Assembly (NCBI GenBank): GCA_003150405.1 | Contig: QAMM01000015.1 | Span: forward strand, 19,408 to 83,407 | DNA from: Clostridiales bacterium | GTDB taxonomy: Bacteria > Bacillota > Clostridia > Oscillospirales > Ruminococcaceae | Direction: 5' to 3' | DNA length: 64,000 nucleotides | Part shown: positions 1 to 9,110 of the stretch, piece after piece | How the letters are laid out: each line of letters begins with the position of its first letter | Numbering within the stretch: the first letter of the stretch is position 1 | Made by a program: the position numbers and the translations under genes | Notes under the pieces: model-generated | What the model was told of the DNA's origin: nothing | The model's database searches: none | Seen by the model: the letters and a program-made list of their open reading frames with translations, nothing else

Positions 1-296
1 GAAATGTATTCGCTCCGCGCATGTCCGTAGGGATGCTGCTCATCCGCGGGCTTGGCGGACATCTTAAAACCGATGAGGGTGATGAGCGACGAGCTGGAAT
101 CCGAAAGGTTGTTGACAGCGTCCGCAATAATGGCAATGCTGCCGAAAAGAAAACCAACCGCAACCTTCATTCCAAACAGCAGCAGGTTTGTCAAAATCCC
201 GGTCAGACTCGCCACCTTACCGAAACGCTGGCGCATTGCCGCGTCCGGCGGGCCGCCGTTGTCTTTTGCAAACCAGCGCAGAATCAGCCCGGTCAT
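1..296 (-). CDS. Cation diffusion facilitator (CDF) transporter, N-terminal part
   Basis: Only the first 98 codons are in the window; the gene runs off the left edge. The ATG at 296 follows AAGGAG. The product starts with a short cytosolic segment, then a hydrophobic stretch and the typical CDF helix-2 region with IIADAVNNLSD, where the Asp/Asn residues form the metal site, then HPYGHARSEYI, a CDF signature. CDF proteins export Zn, Mn, Fe or Co from the cytosol using protons; the metal cannot be told from this part. It is transcribed divergently from the ABC exporter genes to its right. Confidence 0.9.
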   Translation of the reverse strand, partial: MTGLILRWFAKDNGGPPDAAMRQRFGKVASLTGILTNLLLFGMKVAVGFLFGSIAIIADAVNNLSDSSSSLITLIGFKMSAKPADEQHPYGHARSEYI

Positions 297-374
297 ACAA
301 CCACTCCTTTTTGATTTTCTTCTTAGAATACTATAATTTTACAATTTGATCAAGACCTGTACTTATTTGTGCGG

Positions 375-402
375 TTGAAATTTGCCCGGAATGCGGTATA
401 AT
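375..402 (+). promoter_or_regulatory. Promoter of the ABC exporter genes
   Basis: TTGAAA at 375-380 and a perfect TATAAT at 397-402 with a 16-base spacer, 36 bases before the ATPase start. It reads as a vegetative sigma-A type promoter for both exporter genes. Confidence 0.7.
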
Positions 403-438
403 AATTTTATTGCGAATTGTATCAAAGGAGGTACGTGG

Positions 439-1143
439 ATGGGCAGCTTTGTAGACTTTCAGGAGGTTTATAAACGCTATCACGTTGGTGATGTTGACAT
501 CACTGCGTCCAACGGCGTCACATTTCAAATAGAAAAAGGGGAGTTTGCGGTTATTGTCGGTGCCAGCGGCGCAGGTAAGACCACGGTGCTCAACCTGCTC
601 GGCGGTATGGATACCTGCGACGAAGGCCATATCTGGGTAGATGGGAACGACATTGCCGGCTACAACCAGAAGCAGCGCACCACCTACCGGCGGTATGACA
701 TTGGCTTCGTCTTTCAGTTTTACAACCTTGTGCAGAACCTCACGGCAAAGGAGAATGTCGAGCTTGCCACCCAAATCTGCCACGATGCGCTCGACGTGGA
801 GCAAACCCTCGCCGAGGTCGGCCTTGCCGAGCGGATGAATAACTTTCCGTCGCAGCTCTCCGGCGGCGAACAGCAGCGTGTCTCGATTGCGCGCGCCCTT
901 GCCAAAAATCCAAAGCTTTTGCTCTGTGACGAACCCACCGGTGCGCTTGACTACAACACCGGCAAAACCATATTAAAGCTTTTGCAGGATACCTGCCGCA
1001 AAAACGGCATGACTGTCATTGTTGTCACCCACAACTCTGCTCTGATGCCAATGGCCGACCGTGTCATCCGTATGAAAAACAGCAGGGTGCAGGAGATTAT
1101 ACGCAACGAACACCCTGTCGATATTGAAGAGATTGAGTGGTAA
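439..1143 (+). CDS. ABC transporter ATP-binding protein (LolD/MacB type)
   Basis: The protein has 234 residues and a complete nucleotide-binding domain: Walker A GASGAGKT near residue 41, Q-loop in FVFQFYNLV, signature LSGGEQQR, Walker [12 protein letters not shown] and the switch His in VTHN. The start at 439 is chosen because AAAGGAGG lies just upstream; the in-frame ATG at 382 overlaps the promoter. This subfamily powers permeases of the MacB/FtsX type, which do not import but act on envelope substrates such as lipoproteins, peptides or antimicrobials. The permease gene starts two bases after its stop, so the two form an operon. Confidence 0.93.
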   Translation: MGSFVDFQEVYKRYHVGDVDITASNGVTFQIEKGEFAVIVGASGAGKTTVLNLLGGMDTCDEGHIWVDGNDIAGYNQKQRTTYRRYDIGFVFQFYNLVQNLTAKENVELATQICHDALDVEQTLAEVGLAERMNNFPSQLSGGEQQRVSIARALAKNPKLLLCDEPTGALDYNTGKTILKLLQDTCRKNGMTVIVVTHNSALMPMADRVIRMKNSRVQEIIRNEHPVDIEEIEW

Positions 1144-1144
1144 T

Positions 1145-4100
1145 ATGAAACAGAGAGCGCTCGTCAAGGACACAGCCCGCGAGATTTGGCGTACCAAAAG
1201 CCGTTTTATCTCGATCTTTGCCATTATCCTGCTCGGAGTTGGTTTTTTTGCAGGTTTGAAATCCACCTGCCCGGATATGAAGCTCACGGCGGAAGAGTAT
1301 TTCAGGAATTCTCATCTTATGGATTACCGTCTTGTCTCGACCTATGGGTTTGATGAGGACGATGTTGCAAACATCCGTGCGCTGGAAGGCGTTCATGCTG
1401 TAATGCCTGCGTACAGCCACGACTTCCTGCTTCTGGATGGGGAAAACGAATTGGTGATGAAAACCTATTCGGTGAATGGTAGCGTCTCTTCGGACGACGA
1501 AAACAACCTCAATCGTCCCAATCTTGTTGAAGGGCGTTACCCGGAGAAGTCGGGCGAATGCGTTGTGGAACGCGGCGCATCCTCGCCGAAGTATTTTGAG
1601 GTGGGTGGCCAAATCACCCTTTACAGCGGGGACGACACCCCGGTCGGCGACACTTTGAAAACAGATACCTTCACCATTGTCGGCATTGTGGAATCCCCGC
1701 TTTATATCTCGTATGAGCGCGGCACTTCCACCATTGGCAATGGTTCGATCAACAGTTTTATTATGCTCCCGGAAGAGGATTATAACCTGGAGGTTTATAC
1801 CGACCTTTATGTTACTCTGGACGAAACCCAGGAGATTTCTCCCTTTACAGATGCCTACCGGGATGCAGTTGACAATTTCAGCGACTCCTTGAAAACGGCC
1901 GCCTTTGAAAGCGTCTGCACCCGCTACGATTCCATTGTGTCCGAAGCCGAGCAGGAACTGGCGGATGCCCGGCAGAAACTTGCGGTCGGCGAACAGAAGC
2001 AGAAGGACGAACTTGCCGCTGCTCAGAAAAAAATTCAGGACGGCGAGCACAAGTATAACGACGGCCTGCGCCAGTACAATGAACAGTATCAGCTTTTCCA
2101 AGATACCATTGCGGATTCCCGCGCCCAAATCACTGCGGCGGAGGAACAGCTGAACCAGCAGGCGGCGGAATTTGAATCGGCCAATACGTTGTACCAGTCT
2201 CTGGTGAATCTGCGTGAAACTGCCCAGCCTGGTGTACCGTTTACCGAAGAACAGCAAGCGGTGGCAGAGGCTTCCGCTGCCCTTGATGAAAACCTGCCGC
2301 AGCTTGTTTTAGCGGCGCTTTTGACCGGTGACCCCACCATGCTTCAGATGCTGGACAGCGCCTTGGCACAGACAGCTGAAGGTCTGAACCAAGCATCTCA
2401 GGCCTTGACGAATGCCCGTGAACAGCTTGCCAAGCAGACCGCTTTGCTGAATCAAAAGGAAAGCGAAGGCGAGCAAACCTTTGCCGAAACCAAAACGCAG
2501 TTAGAACAGGCCAAACAGGATTTGCAGCAGGCCAAGATCGATTTTGATGAGGGCAAACGCGAATCCGACGCCGAACTGGCGGACGCCCGCGAGCAGATTG
2601 CCAAAGGCGAAAAGGACCTTGAAAAAATTTCCGAACCCACTGTCTATGTCTTTGACCGTGACGACAATGTCGGTTATTCCGGCTTCAGCAGCGACGCTGA
2701 TAAGGTAGACGCTGTCGCGCAGATTTTCCCGGTCTTTTTCATCTTTGTCGCCGCTCTCGTCTGCCTCACCACCATGACCCGTATGGTGGAGGAACAGCGC
2801 ACTACCATAGGCACCCTGAAGGCGTTGGGGTACAGCAAAGCCTCGGTGGCAATGAAATACCTTGCTTATGCGGTTATTGCCAGCTTTGCCGGCAGTGTGA
2901 TCGGCCTGCTGGCTGGGTTTCAGATCTTCCCGCATGTCATTTACAGTGCGTATGGAATTCTCTACCATATGCCGCCGCTCATTGCGCCGTTCCACTGGGA
3001 TTACGCCGTCTGGTGCACCGTGGCCGCAGTGGTTTGCTCCGGAGCCGCAACCTTGATTGCCTGCTACGCCGAACTCCACGCAACACCGGCGCAGCTTATG
3101 CGGCCAAAACCGCCCAAAAGCGGCAAGCGCATTCTGCTGGAGCGGGTCGGCTGGCTGTGGAAACGACTTTCATTTATCCAAAAGGTGTCCATCCGCAATT
3201 TCTTCCGCTATAAAAAGCGGGTGATTCTAACGGTGACCGGCATTGCCGGCTGTACTGCCCTTATGCTCACCGGCTTTGGTATGAAGGATTCCATTTCTTC
3301 CATCGTTACCAAACAGTTTGACGAAATTTTTCTCTATGATGTTACCGTTGCCTACGACGGAGATGTTTCGGGCGACGAACGCCAATCCCTGCTGGATACC
3401 ATTTCAGACCAGCCCGCTGTGACCGAAGCCATGGGTGCTCAGCAGCTGTCGGTTACCGGAGTTGGCAGCAGCCGTAATGTTGACTGCTATCTTGTTATCC
3501 CACAGTCGACCAATGCGCTCGATCATTATATGAATCTCCGCTCCCGCGGTTCCAATACGCCGCAGCCGCTCACCGACAACGGTGTAGTTGTCACCGAAAA
3601 GCTTGCTAATATGCTGGGCCTTTCGGTCGGGGATAATATTTCGCTTAAGGATACCGATGGCGAAATGGTTGAAGCACCAATAACCGGCATCGCGGAGAAT
3701 TATCTGTTCCATTACGTCTATATGACGCCTGCGGTTTACGAATCCCTGTACGGCGAGACTTCCGCTCCCAATGTGGTTTTCCTCAACCTCAATACCGAGG
3801 AACAAGCCGCCTGTGATGCGCTTTCCTCCGCCATTCTTCAAGATGACAACGTGCTCCAGGTAAGTTTTTCGTCAAGCAGCGGCGGCAGCTTCCGGGATAT
3901 GATCGAAAGCCTCAACGCCGTTATCCTTGTTCTCATCCTTTCGGCAGGTGCGCTGGCATTGATTGTGCTGTATAACCTCACCAACATCAACGTCAATGAA
4001 CGGGTTCGGGAACTTGCGACCCTCAAGGTGCTCGGCTTTTATGACAAAGAGGTCTCAGCCTATATTTACCGGGAAAATACCGCATCTTCCATTCTTGGCG

Positions 4101-4312
4101 TCCTTGTGGGGTTGGTCGTCGGCATTTTCCTGCATCGGTTTGTCGTCCTGACGGCCGAGGTGGATTTGGTCATGTTCAGCCGGGAGATTTTCCCCATGAG
4201 CTATGTTTGGGCTGCACTGTTAACCCTTGCGTTTACACTGCTTGTAAACTTCCTGCTTCACTTCCGGCTCAAAAAAATTGATATGGTGGAATCCCTGAAA
4301 TCGGTTGAATAA
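1145..4312 (+). CDS. ABC transporter permease, two FtsX domains with a long coiled coil
   Basis: A large permease of 1055 residues. One membrane helix lies near residues 20-40, followed by an extracellular MacB-like domain, then about 250 residues rich in Ala, Glu, Gln and Lys (roughly 255-505) that should form a coiled coil. A first FtsX domain with three helices follows (about 525-640), then another helix near 690, a second extracellular domain and a second FtsX domain to the end. Clostridial permeases of this build are usually annotated as antimicrobial-peptide or lipid exporters; the substrate is unknown here. ATG at 1145 is preferred over an in-frame TTG at 1124 that sits inside the ATPase gene. 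Confidence 0.9.
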   Translation: MKQRALVKDTAREIWRTKSRFISIFAIILLGVGFFAGLKSTCPDMKLTAEEYFRNSHLMDYRLVSTYGFDEDDVANIRALEGVHAVMPAYSHDFLLLDGENELVMKTYSVNGSVSSDDENNLNRPNLVEGRYPEKSGECVVERGASSPKYFEVGGQITLYSGDDTPVGDTLKTDTFTIVGIVESPLYISYERGTSTIGNGSINSFIMLPEEDYNLEVYTDLYVTLDETQEISPFTDAYRDAVDNFSDSLKTAAFESVCTRYDSIVSEAEQELADARQKLAVGEQKQKDELAAAQKKIQDGEHKYNDGLRQYNEQYQLFQDTIADSRAQITAAEEQLNQQAAEFESANTLYQSLVNLRETAQPGVPFTEEQQAVAEASAALDENLPQLVLAALLTGDPTMLQMLDSALAQTAEGLNQASQALTNAREQLAKQTALLNQKESEGEQTFAETKTQLEQAKQDLQQAKIDFDEGKRESDAELADAREQIAKGEKDLEKISEPTVYVFDRDDNVGYSGFSSDADKVDAVAQIFPVFFIFVAALVCLTTMTRMVEEQRTTIGTLKALGYSKASVAMKYLAYAVIASFAGSVIGLLAGFQIFPHVIYSAYGILYHMPPLIAPFHWDYAVWCTVAAVVCSGAATLIACYAELHATPAQLMRPKPPKSGKRILLERVGWLWKRLSFIQKVSIRNFFRYKKRVILTVTGIAGCTALMLTGFGMKDSISSIVTKQFDEIFLYDVTVAYDGDVSGDERQSLLDTISDQPAVTEAMGAQQLSVTGVGSSRNVDCYLVIPQSTNALDHYMNLRSRGSNTPQPLTDNGVVVTEKLANMLGLSVGDNISLKDTDGEMVEAPITGIAENYLFHYVYMTPAVYESLYGETSAPNVVFLNLNTEEQAACDALSSAILQDDNVLQVSFSSSSGGSFRDMIESLNAVILVLILSAGALALIVLYNLTNINVNERVRELATLKVLGFYDKEVSAYIYRENTASSILGVLVGLVVGIFLHRFVVLTAEVDLVMFSREIFPMSYVWAALLTLAFTLLVNFLLHFRLKKIDMVESLKSVE

Positions 4313-4357
4313 TTCAGGGCGGATATAGGCCTTTTCCCGCCGGAAAAAAGAGGGGGG

Positions 4358-4386
4358 TTGACAACCATTTTTGCCCGTGCTATACT
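4358..4386 (+). promoter_or_regulatory. Promoter of the leuA leader
   Basis: Consensus TTGACA at 4358-4363, 17-base spacer, TATACT at 4381-4386, with TGC just before the -10 box. It starts the T-box leader. Confidence 0.8.
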
Positions 4387-4387
4387 T

Positions 4388-4680
4388 TTACCATATTCCA
4401 AACAATGAAATACGTTGAAGAGGATTAGTAGCATTTCCCGCGCCTTTAGAGAGTTGTTGGCTGGTGGAAAACAACGGCAAGGGGTATGTGAACTCGCCTT
4501 GAAGTAGCTCGCTGAAATGCAAAGAGTAGGTGGAGACGGAGCCTGACCGTTATCGCAGGAGGATATAAGGCTTTTACAAGTCCGTATCTGTGACGAGTGC
4601 ATGCTTTGGCATGAATTAGAGTGGTACCACGGGGTTTACATCCTCCGTCTCTAGGTTATTAGAGACGGAGGATTTTTATT
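4388..4680 (+). promoter_or_regulatory. T-box leader, leucine type
   Basis: A stem I region with GAGAG and GGCTGGTGGAAAA is followed by a candidate specifier CTC (Leu) in GAACTCGCC near 4490. The T-box sequence GAGTGGTACCACGGGG lies at 4619-4634. It runs into an intrinsic terminator with 12-bp arms at 4641-4652 and 4661-4672 and a T run. By the known mechanism, uncharged tRNA-Leu would pair with CTC and with the T-box, block the terminator and turn on leuA. The specifier fits the downstream gene. Confidence 0.92.
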
Positions 4681-4762
4681 TTCCCCCGGTACACTTAATC
4701 GGTCGATACGCAATGTAAGCCATGATAGAAACCAAACCGCAAACAAGAAAAGGTGGATGATT

Positions 4763-6427
4763 ATGGAAAATTGCAGTAAGTACACACGGGGTTATTTCAT
4801 GCCCCCGGTCAACAAAATGAAATGGGTTCAAAAAGAGTATGTCGAGAAAGCCCCCATCTGGTGCAGCGTTGACCTGCGGGACGGAAACCAGTCCCTCATT
4901 GTCCCAATGAGCTTGGAAGAAAAAATTGAGTTTTTCCAAAAGCTCGTCCAAATCGGCTTTAAGGAAATTGAGGTTGGGTTCCCGGCCGCCTCTGAAACCG
5001 AATATGAATTTCTGCGCACCCTTATTGAGCAGGATTTAATCCCGGATGACGTTACCATCCAGGTACTTACCCAGTCGCGTGAGCACATCATTCAAAAAAC
5101 CTTTGAGGCGCTCAGAGGCGCAAAAAATGCCGTTGTTCATCTTTACAATTCCACTTCGGTTGCGCAGCGTGAGCAGGTGTTCCGCAAATCCAAGGAGGAG
5201 ATCATCGGCATTGCTGTATCTGGTGCCAAAATGATTGCTGAATACGCCGAAAAAGTGGAAGGAAACTTTAAATTTGAGTATTCGCCGGAGAGCTTTACCG
5301 GGACGGAAATGGAGTTTGCTCTTGAAATCTGCAACGCCGTATTGGATATTTGGAAGCCTGCGCCGGATCATAAGGTCATCATCAATCTGCCGGTTACGGT
5401 GGAAATGTCCATGCCGCATGTCTACGCAAGTCAGGTGGAATATATGTGCGATCACCTGAAAAACCGCAGCAACGTCATTGTTTCGCTTCATCCGCACAAT
5501 GACCGCGGCTGTGCAGTCGCTGACTCTGAGCTCGGCCTGCTGGCAGGCGCCGACCGCATTGAGGGCACCTTGTTCGGCAACGGCGAACGTACCGGCAATG
5601 TTGATATTGTCACCTTGGCGTTGAATATGTACTCCCATGGGGTCGATCCGGAACTTGATTTTACCAATATGCCGGAAATTGTAAAATTGTATGAGCGCGT
5701 GACCGATATGAAGGTCTACGACCGCCAGCCATACAGCGGCAAGCTGGTTTTTGCCGCCTTCTCCGGCTCGCATCAGGATGCGATTGCAAAGGGTATGAAG
5801 TGGCGTGAGGAAAAGGACCGCGATCACTGGACTGTCCCATATCTGCCTATCGACCCGAAGGACATCGGAAGGGAGTACGAAAGCGACGTTATCCGCATCA
5901 ACAGCCAGTCCGGCAAGGGCGGAATTGGTTACCTGCTTCAGCAGAATTACGGGTTCGACCTCCCCAAAAAGATGCGCGAAGCATTTGGTTATACCGTCAA
6001 GGGCGTGTCCGACCATATGCACAAGGAGCTCAAGCCCAAAGAGGTTTACGAAATTTTCGTTCGCCAGTTTGTCAACATTGTGGAACCGGTTACCCTCAAG
6101 GAATGCCACTTCCGTCAGGGCCAGAAAATTGAAGCTATGGTCACTCTGTATTATAAGGGCAGAACCATTGAACTCACCGGTAAAGGCAACGGCCGTCTGG
6201 ATGCCGTGAGCAATGCCATTAAGGAATACTTCAAACTCAACTACACCATTGTAACCTATGAAGAGCACGCTCTGGAACAGGGTTCTGACTCCAAGGCGGT
6301 CTCCTATGTCGGTGTTGCCGATGCGGACGGCAGGGTTTCCTGGGGCGCTGGCGTTCACACTGATATTATCGCCTCCTCCATCGACGCACTTATCAGCGCC
6401 GTCAACCGCATGATGAAAGGTGAATAA
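4763..6427 (+). CDS. leuA: 2-isopropylmalate synthase
   Basis: Condenses acetyl-CoA with 2-oxoisovalerate, the first committed step of leucine synthesis. The 554 residues contain the HMGL-type catalytic TIM barrel with DLRDGNQS near the N-terminus, HPHNDRG with its metal-binding residues, and GTLFGNGERTGNVD, followed by the C-terminal allosteric LeuA domain. The length fits the long LeuA type common in actinobacteria and some clostridia. The second of two close ATGs (4763) is chosen because AGGTGG then lies six bases upstream. Regulation is by the leucine T-box leader; no other leu genes are in the window. Confidence 0.95.
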   Translation: MENCSKYTRGYFMPPVNKMKWVQKEYVEKAPIWCSVDLRDGNQSLIVPMSLEEKIEFFQKLVQIGFKEIEVGFPAASETEYEFLRTLIEQDLIPDDVTIQVLTQSREHIIQKTFEALRGAKNAVVHLYNSTSVAQREQVFRKSKEEIIGIAVSGAKMIAEYAEKVEGNFKFEYSPESFTGTEMEFALEICNAVLDIWKPAPDHKVIINLPVTVEMSMPHVYASQVEYMCDHLKNRSNVIVSLHPHNDRGCAVADSELGLLAGADRIEGTLFGNGERTGNVDIVTLALNMYSHGVDPELDFTNMPEIVKLYERVTDMKVYDRQPYSGKLVFAAFSGSHQDAIAKGMKWREEKDRDHWTVPYLPIDPKDIGREYESDVIRINSQSGKGGIGYLLQQNYGFDLPKKMREAFGYTVKGVSDHMHKELKPKEVYEIFVRQFVNIVEPVTLKECHFRQGQKIEAMVTLYYKGRTIELTGKGNGRLDAVSNAIKEYFKLNYTIVTYEEHALEQGSDSKAVSYVGVADADGRVSWGAGVHTDIIASSIDALISAVNRMMKGE

Positions 6428-6443
6428 AGGCTTATCCCCCAAA

Positions 6444-6477
6444 AGGAGCACGGGAGAATTCCCGTGCTCCTTTTTTG
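6444..6477 (+). terminator. leuA terminator
   Basis: A hairpin of about 11 bp with GGAGCACGGGA and its complement, followed by seven Ts, 17 bases after the leuA stop. Confidence 0.9.
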
Positions 6478-6733
6478 ACCGAAGATGGGGGAGCGGCTAT
6501 CCGACAGCCTGTTCCTATCCAATGAACCATGCGATTGACCTTCATGCGGACGATAAGCGCCGCAATATTGTCCACACATAAAATGCGGTTTTACCGGTCA
6601 GGTGTAGAATCAATGTCTCCGGTTTTCTATTTAGATGGACAACGTTCTTCACTTGATACATTTTTGCCTTTGCTCCACAGTTTGGAGGAGTCATTAAGCA
6701 TTTGATTCTGCTAGCCACCATTCAGAGGGATCG

Positions 6734-7153
6734 TTATTTTATCTCTATCCTCTGTTGTCCTGGACGATCACCGGTTTCCGGCGCCTCAGGCTTTTTAAAG
6801 GCCGTTACCAGCTCACGGACCCCCACTAGCAGAACAAAGACCGCAAATACTTTGGTCAGCCACTCCGAGCCGAGCAGGTTGGCGCCCCAGACGCCTATGA
6901 AAACGCCAATTACCGCGAAAATTGTGCTTGGCAGAATTACCGATTTTTCAATCATCTTGTTTTTGATGTGAAAGATGAGTGAAAACGCCGCTATCGGCAG
7001 GAAAAAGATCAAATTGACGCCCTGTGCTGCAAGCTGCGGCATTTGAGCGAAAATCGTCAGATAAATGACGAGGATAAACCCGCCGCCCAGCCCCATCGAG
7101 GCGGTGATCCCGGTGAGAAAGGCTACAATTCCAATGATAATCCAGTCCATCAT
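6734..7153 (-). CDS. TSUP family membrane protein, half-size subunit 2
   Basis: The protein has 139 residues and four likely membrane helices. The N-terminal ASMGLGGGFILV is the Gly-rich signature of the TauE/SafE (TSUP) family, which moves sulfite, sulfonates or related anions. Full-size TSUP proteins are about 250 residues with two such halves; this gene encodes one half. Its ATG overlaps the stop of the upstream half-size gene (ATGA), suggesting coupled translation and a two-protein transporter. The substrate is unknown. Confidence 0.85.
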   Translation of the reverse strand: MMDWIIIGIVAFLTGITASMGLGGGFILVIYLTIFAQMPQLAAQGVNLIFFLPIAAFSLIFHIKNKMIEKSVILPSTIFAVIGVFIGVWGANLLGSEWLTKVFAVFVLLVGVRELVTAFKKPEAPETGDRPGQQRIEIK

Positions 7154-7509
7154 TGCAGCAGCATCCTCATCGCTCCAACGATGATGACTCCCGCAAAGAC
7201 GCATTTAAGCCATTTCACCGGGATTTTTTTGAGCAGCATTGCCCCAACGCCCGCGCCAATAAGCCCAGTCGGCAGATAGGCGGCCGCCCCAAGCAGATCA
7301 ATGTTTCCGTTCAGATAGTAAAGCACCGCACTAATAATGCTGGTCGGCAGAATAATGGCGATGGAGGTTGCGTGGGCTTTTTTGGCCTCAACTCCAAATT
7401 TTTCGAGCAACGGCACTGCAACAACCCCGCCGCCCGCGCCGAACAGCCCGTTGAGGATGCCGGATATAAAGCCGAGCACGCCAAATTTGACGCGCTGTTT
7501 GAATTGCAC
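7150..7509 (-). CDS. TSUP family membrane protein, half-size subunit 1
   Basis: About 119 residues with the TSUP motif GLFGAGGGVVAVPLL near the N-terminus and three to four membrane helices. The chosen start is a GTG at 7509, eight bases after AAGGAG; a GTG three codons earlier overlaps that ribosome site. It is the first gene of a two-gene unit with the second TSUP half. A leader of about 540 nt with a structured RNA and two possible terminators precedes it, so expression is probably controlled by attenuation. Confidence 0.85.
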   Translation of the reverse strand: MQFKQRVKFGVLGFISGILNGLFGAGGGVVAVPLLEKFGVEAKKAHATSIAIILPTSIISAVLYYLNGNIDLLGAAAYLPTGLIGAGVGAMLLKKIPVKWLKCVFAGVIIVGAMRMLLQ

Positions 7510-7610
7510 ATGAATCACTCCTTACACCCATTTATTATTCGATGTTTTGAAAGAATTTATGTGCTTGGAGTTAAAACAGCTTTCGAACGCGGAACAAAAT
7601 TGCCTGCATA

Positions 7611-7640
7611 AAAATACAGCCTTTGCCGGGTGCCGCTGTA
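7611..7640 (-). terminator. Second candidate attenuator before the TSUP genes
   Basis: On the minus strand TACAGC and GCTGTA flank a 14-base loop and are followed by five Ts. It lies 100 bases before the first TSUP start. The stem is only 6 bp, so it may be a weak terminator or a processing hairpin. Confidence 0.45.
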
Positions 7641-7810
7641 TAGAGCTTAAAAATGCCCTGCAGTACTCTGTTGCATAAAACGTCGTGCGCGTATCGTATT
7701 GCACCCTTTCATGGTTCAGGCTTTCTGTTTCCAACTTTATCGGGTTAGGATTGAGGGGTAAGGAGCACGGCGCTGCACACCAATGAAATTCACGTAAAGT
7801 AAAAGGCAAA

Positions 7811-7970
7811 TAAAAAAGGCGGACCAATAACCCGCCTTTGAATAAACAGAATACCGCCTTGCAGTCGTGTAGCAATTAAAAACCCGGTCCTTCTAGACAG
7901 GGTGGATATCTTCCTGAGAGTTTCGCGCTCCCTTCGTCCGCAAAAGCGGGAGGTCTGCAGTCCACCCCCA
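7811..7970 (-). promoter_or_regulatory. Structured leader resembling a glycine-riboswitch aptamer with terminator
   Basis: On the minus strand a 7-bp closing stem (GGGTGGA at 7967-7961 with TCCACCC at 7906-7900) encloses GGACGAAGG (7939-7931) and AAACTCTCAGG (7923-7913). These two blocks are close to the conserved glycine-aptamer core (CCGAAGG and AAACTCTCAGG). The usual GGAGAG segment and the AAAAGGAC tail are changed. About 60 bases later comes a terminator with AAAGGCGG/CCGCCTTT arms and a T run (7838-7811), plus a second AAGGCGG copy at 7859-7853 that could compete for the same arm. Only one aptamer is seen. A variant ligand is possible. Confidence 0.55.
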
Positions 7971-8056
7971 GAGGTCAAGATTCCTAAAATTAAGTGTCGG
8001 ATTAATTAGCTACACTAACTAAACAAGGCAGAAAATAAAAACAATTTTATGTGCTT

Positions 8057-8084
8057 ATTATAGCACATTGCCCTTAAAAATCAA
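8057..8084 (-). promoter_or_regulatory. Probable promoter of the TSUP leader
   Basis: On the minus strand TTGATT (8084-8079), 16 bases, TATAAT (8062-8057) with TGC before it. The -10 box lies inside a perfect dyad, ATGTGCT and AGCACAT around a 6-base centre. The dyad could instead be the tail hairpin of the DUF1292 gene just upstream. Confidence 0.5.
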
Positions 8085-8100
8085 GAGGGATTTCCTGCTT

Positions 8101-8424
8101 TTATTCGTCGATTTCTTCCACGTCGCCGTCGAATTCATCATCAAACATATTGTCCAAGCGCTCTAAGAAAATTGCGCCGACACGCTCGTATTCCTCGTCA
8201 TCGTCAATAGAGGCCATCATTTCCTCGTCATCCACCATTTCGGACTTCAGAATGACCAGGTCTCCATCATCTTCAATGGATTCTTCCGGTTTTTCATAAT
8301 ACGGAATCAACGCAAAATAGCGGTTGTCGTCTAAATCCAGCACATCAAGCAGTTCAAAAGCCTGCTCATTGCCTTCTTCGTCCACAAGGGTGTAAATATC
8401 CGGGGTCATATCCATATCGCTCAT
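8101..8424 (-). CDS. DUF1292 family acidic protein
   Basis: A 107-residue, very acidic protein of the DUF1292 family (YrzB type), common in Firmicutes and of unknown function. The core is YTLVDEEGNEQAFELLDVLDL followed closely by YFALIPY, and the rest is rich in Asp and Glu. The start at 8424 is chosen because AAGGAG lies eight bases before it; an ATG 19 codons earlier has no ribosome site. In many clostridia this family sits near alaS and ruvX, but those genes are not here. Confidence 0.85.
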   Translation of the reverse strand: MSDMDMTPDIYTLVDEEGNEQAFELLDVLDLDDNRYFALIPYYEKPEESIEDDGDLVILKSEMVDDEEMMASIDDDEEYERVGAIFLERLDNMFDDEFDGDVEEIDE

Positions 8425-8587
8425 ATCGTTCTCCTTATCCATAGTGGTTTTCACCGCATTAGTATCTGCCGCGGCCGACATTACATACGTCTGAGTTTAA
8501 TTGTAACGGAAATACCACCGCAAGTCAATTATTTTTCGTCTATTAGAAATTTCTAATAAAAAAGTTAAAAAAACTCCAAAAAAACTA

Positions 8588-8616
8588 TTGACAAAAACTA
8601 AAAAGTGGAGTATATT
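8588..8616 (+). promoter_or_regulatory. Strong promoter of the 520-nt transcript
   Basis: Perfect TTGACA at 8588-8593, 17-base spacer, TATATT at 8611-8616 in an AT-rich setting. It points away from the DUF1292 gene into a region without a long reading frame. Confidence 0.75.
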
Positions 8617-8677
8617 ATAGACAGAAAGAAAGAGAAGAGAAAACAAGAAGAAATTAGAATTGAAAGAGGTGTTTCCA

Positions 8678-8743
8678 ATGGGCAGTATAACAGAAGAACA
8701 GCGTGTGTCCGTTTGGAACAAGTTAAGCGGAGGCTTCTTTTAA
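8678..8743 (+). CDS. Possible 21-residue leader peptide
   Basis: ATG at 8678 follows GAGGTG by seven bases and opens a 21-codon frame ending in SGGFF and TAA. It lies about 60 nt into the transcript from the 8588 promoter. The SD-like site and position suit a leader peptide that senses translation, but no regulatory stem pair was established. It may be chance in a non-coding RNA. Confidence 0.35.
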   Translation: MGSITEEQRVSVWNKLSGGFF

Positions 8744-9110
8744 TTGATTGCCAAAGAGGGCTGAGACGTTTGTGGAACCGAAGGTTTGACACAACTTGAG
8801 CCACGAGTGATTGAAGAAATTGTTCAATTAAAAAGATAAACCTTGTTCCGCAGGCTGAGCGATGAAAATGAGTAATATCACAGCTTGCTTTTCCAAACGG
8901 ACCAAGAAAAAATTGAAAAGGTGAGTCCGATGTACTAAATGTACACAGCTAATGGTTCTTTAATATAGAAAAAGCATCGAAGGAAGATGATAAAAATGTT
9001 CCGTCTTTGCAGATTAATTGTATTAAAGATTGAATAAGATGGTGAGGAGTGAGTCCGCCGGACACGTTAGCTTTTTAAGGAACTTTCTTTCAGAATAACT
9101 GAATAAATAG

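Noticed and set aside
5036..6451. Long open frame opposite leuA
   Set aside because: It mirrors the leuA coding frame on the other strand, has no ribosome site and no family features.
7522..7875. 117-codon frame on the minus strand between the riboswitch-like leader and the TSUP genes
   Set aside because: No ribosome site, odd composition, and it crosses the terminator hairpin, so it is leader RNA.
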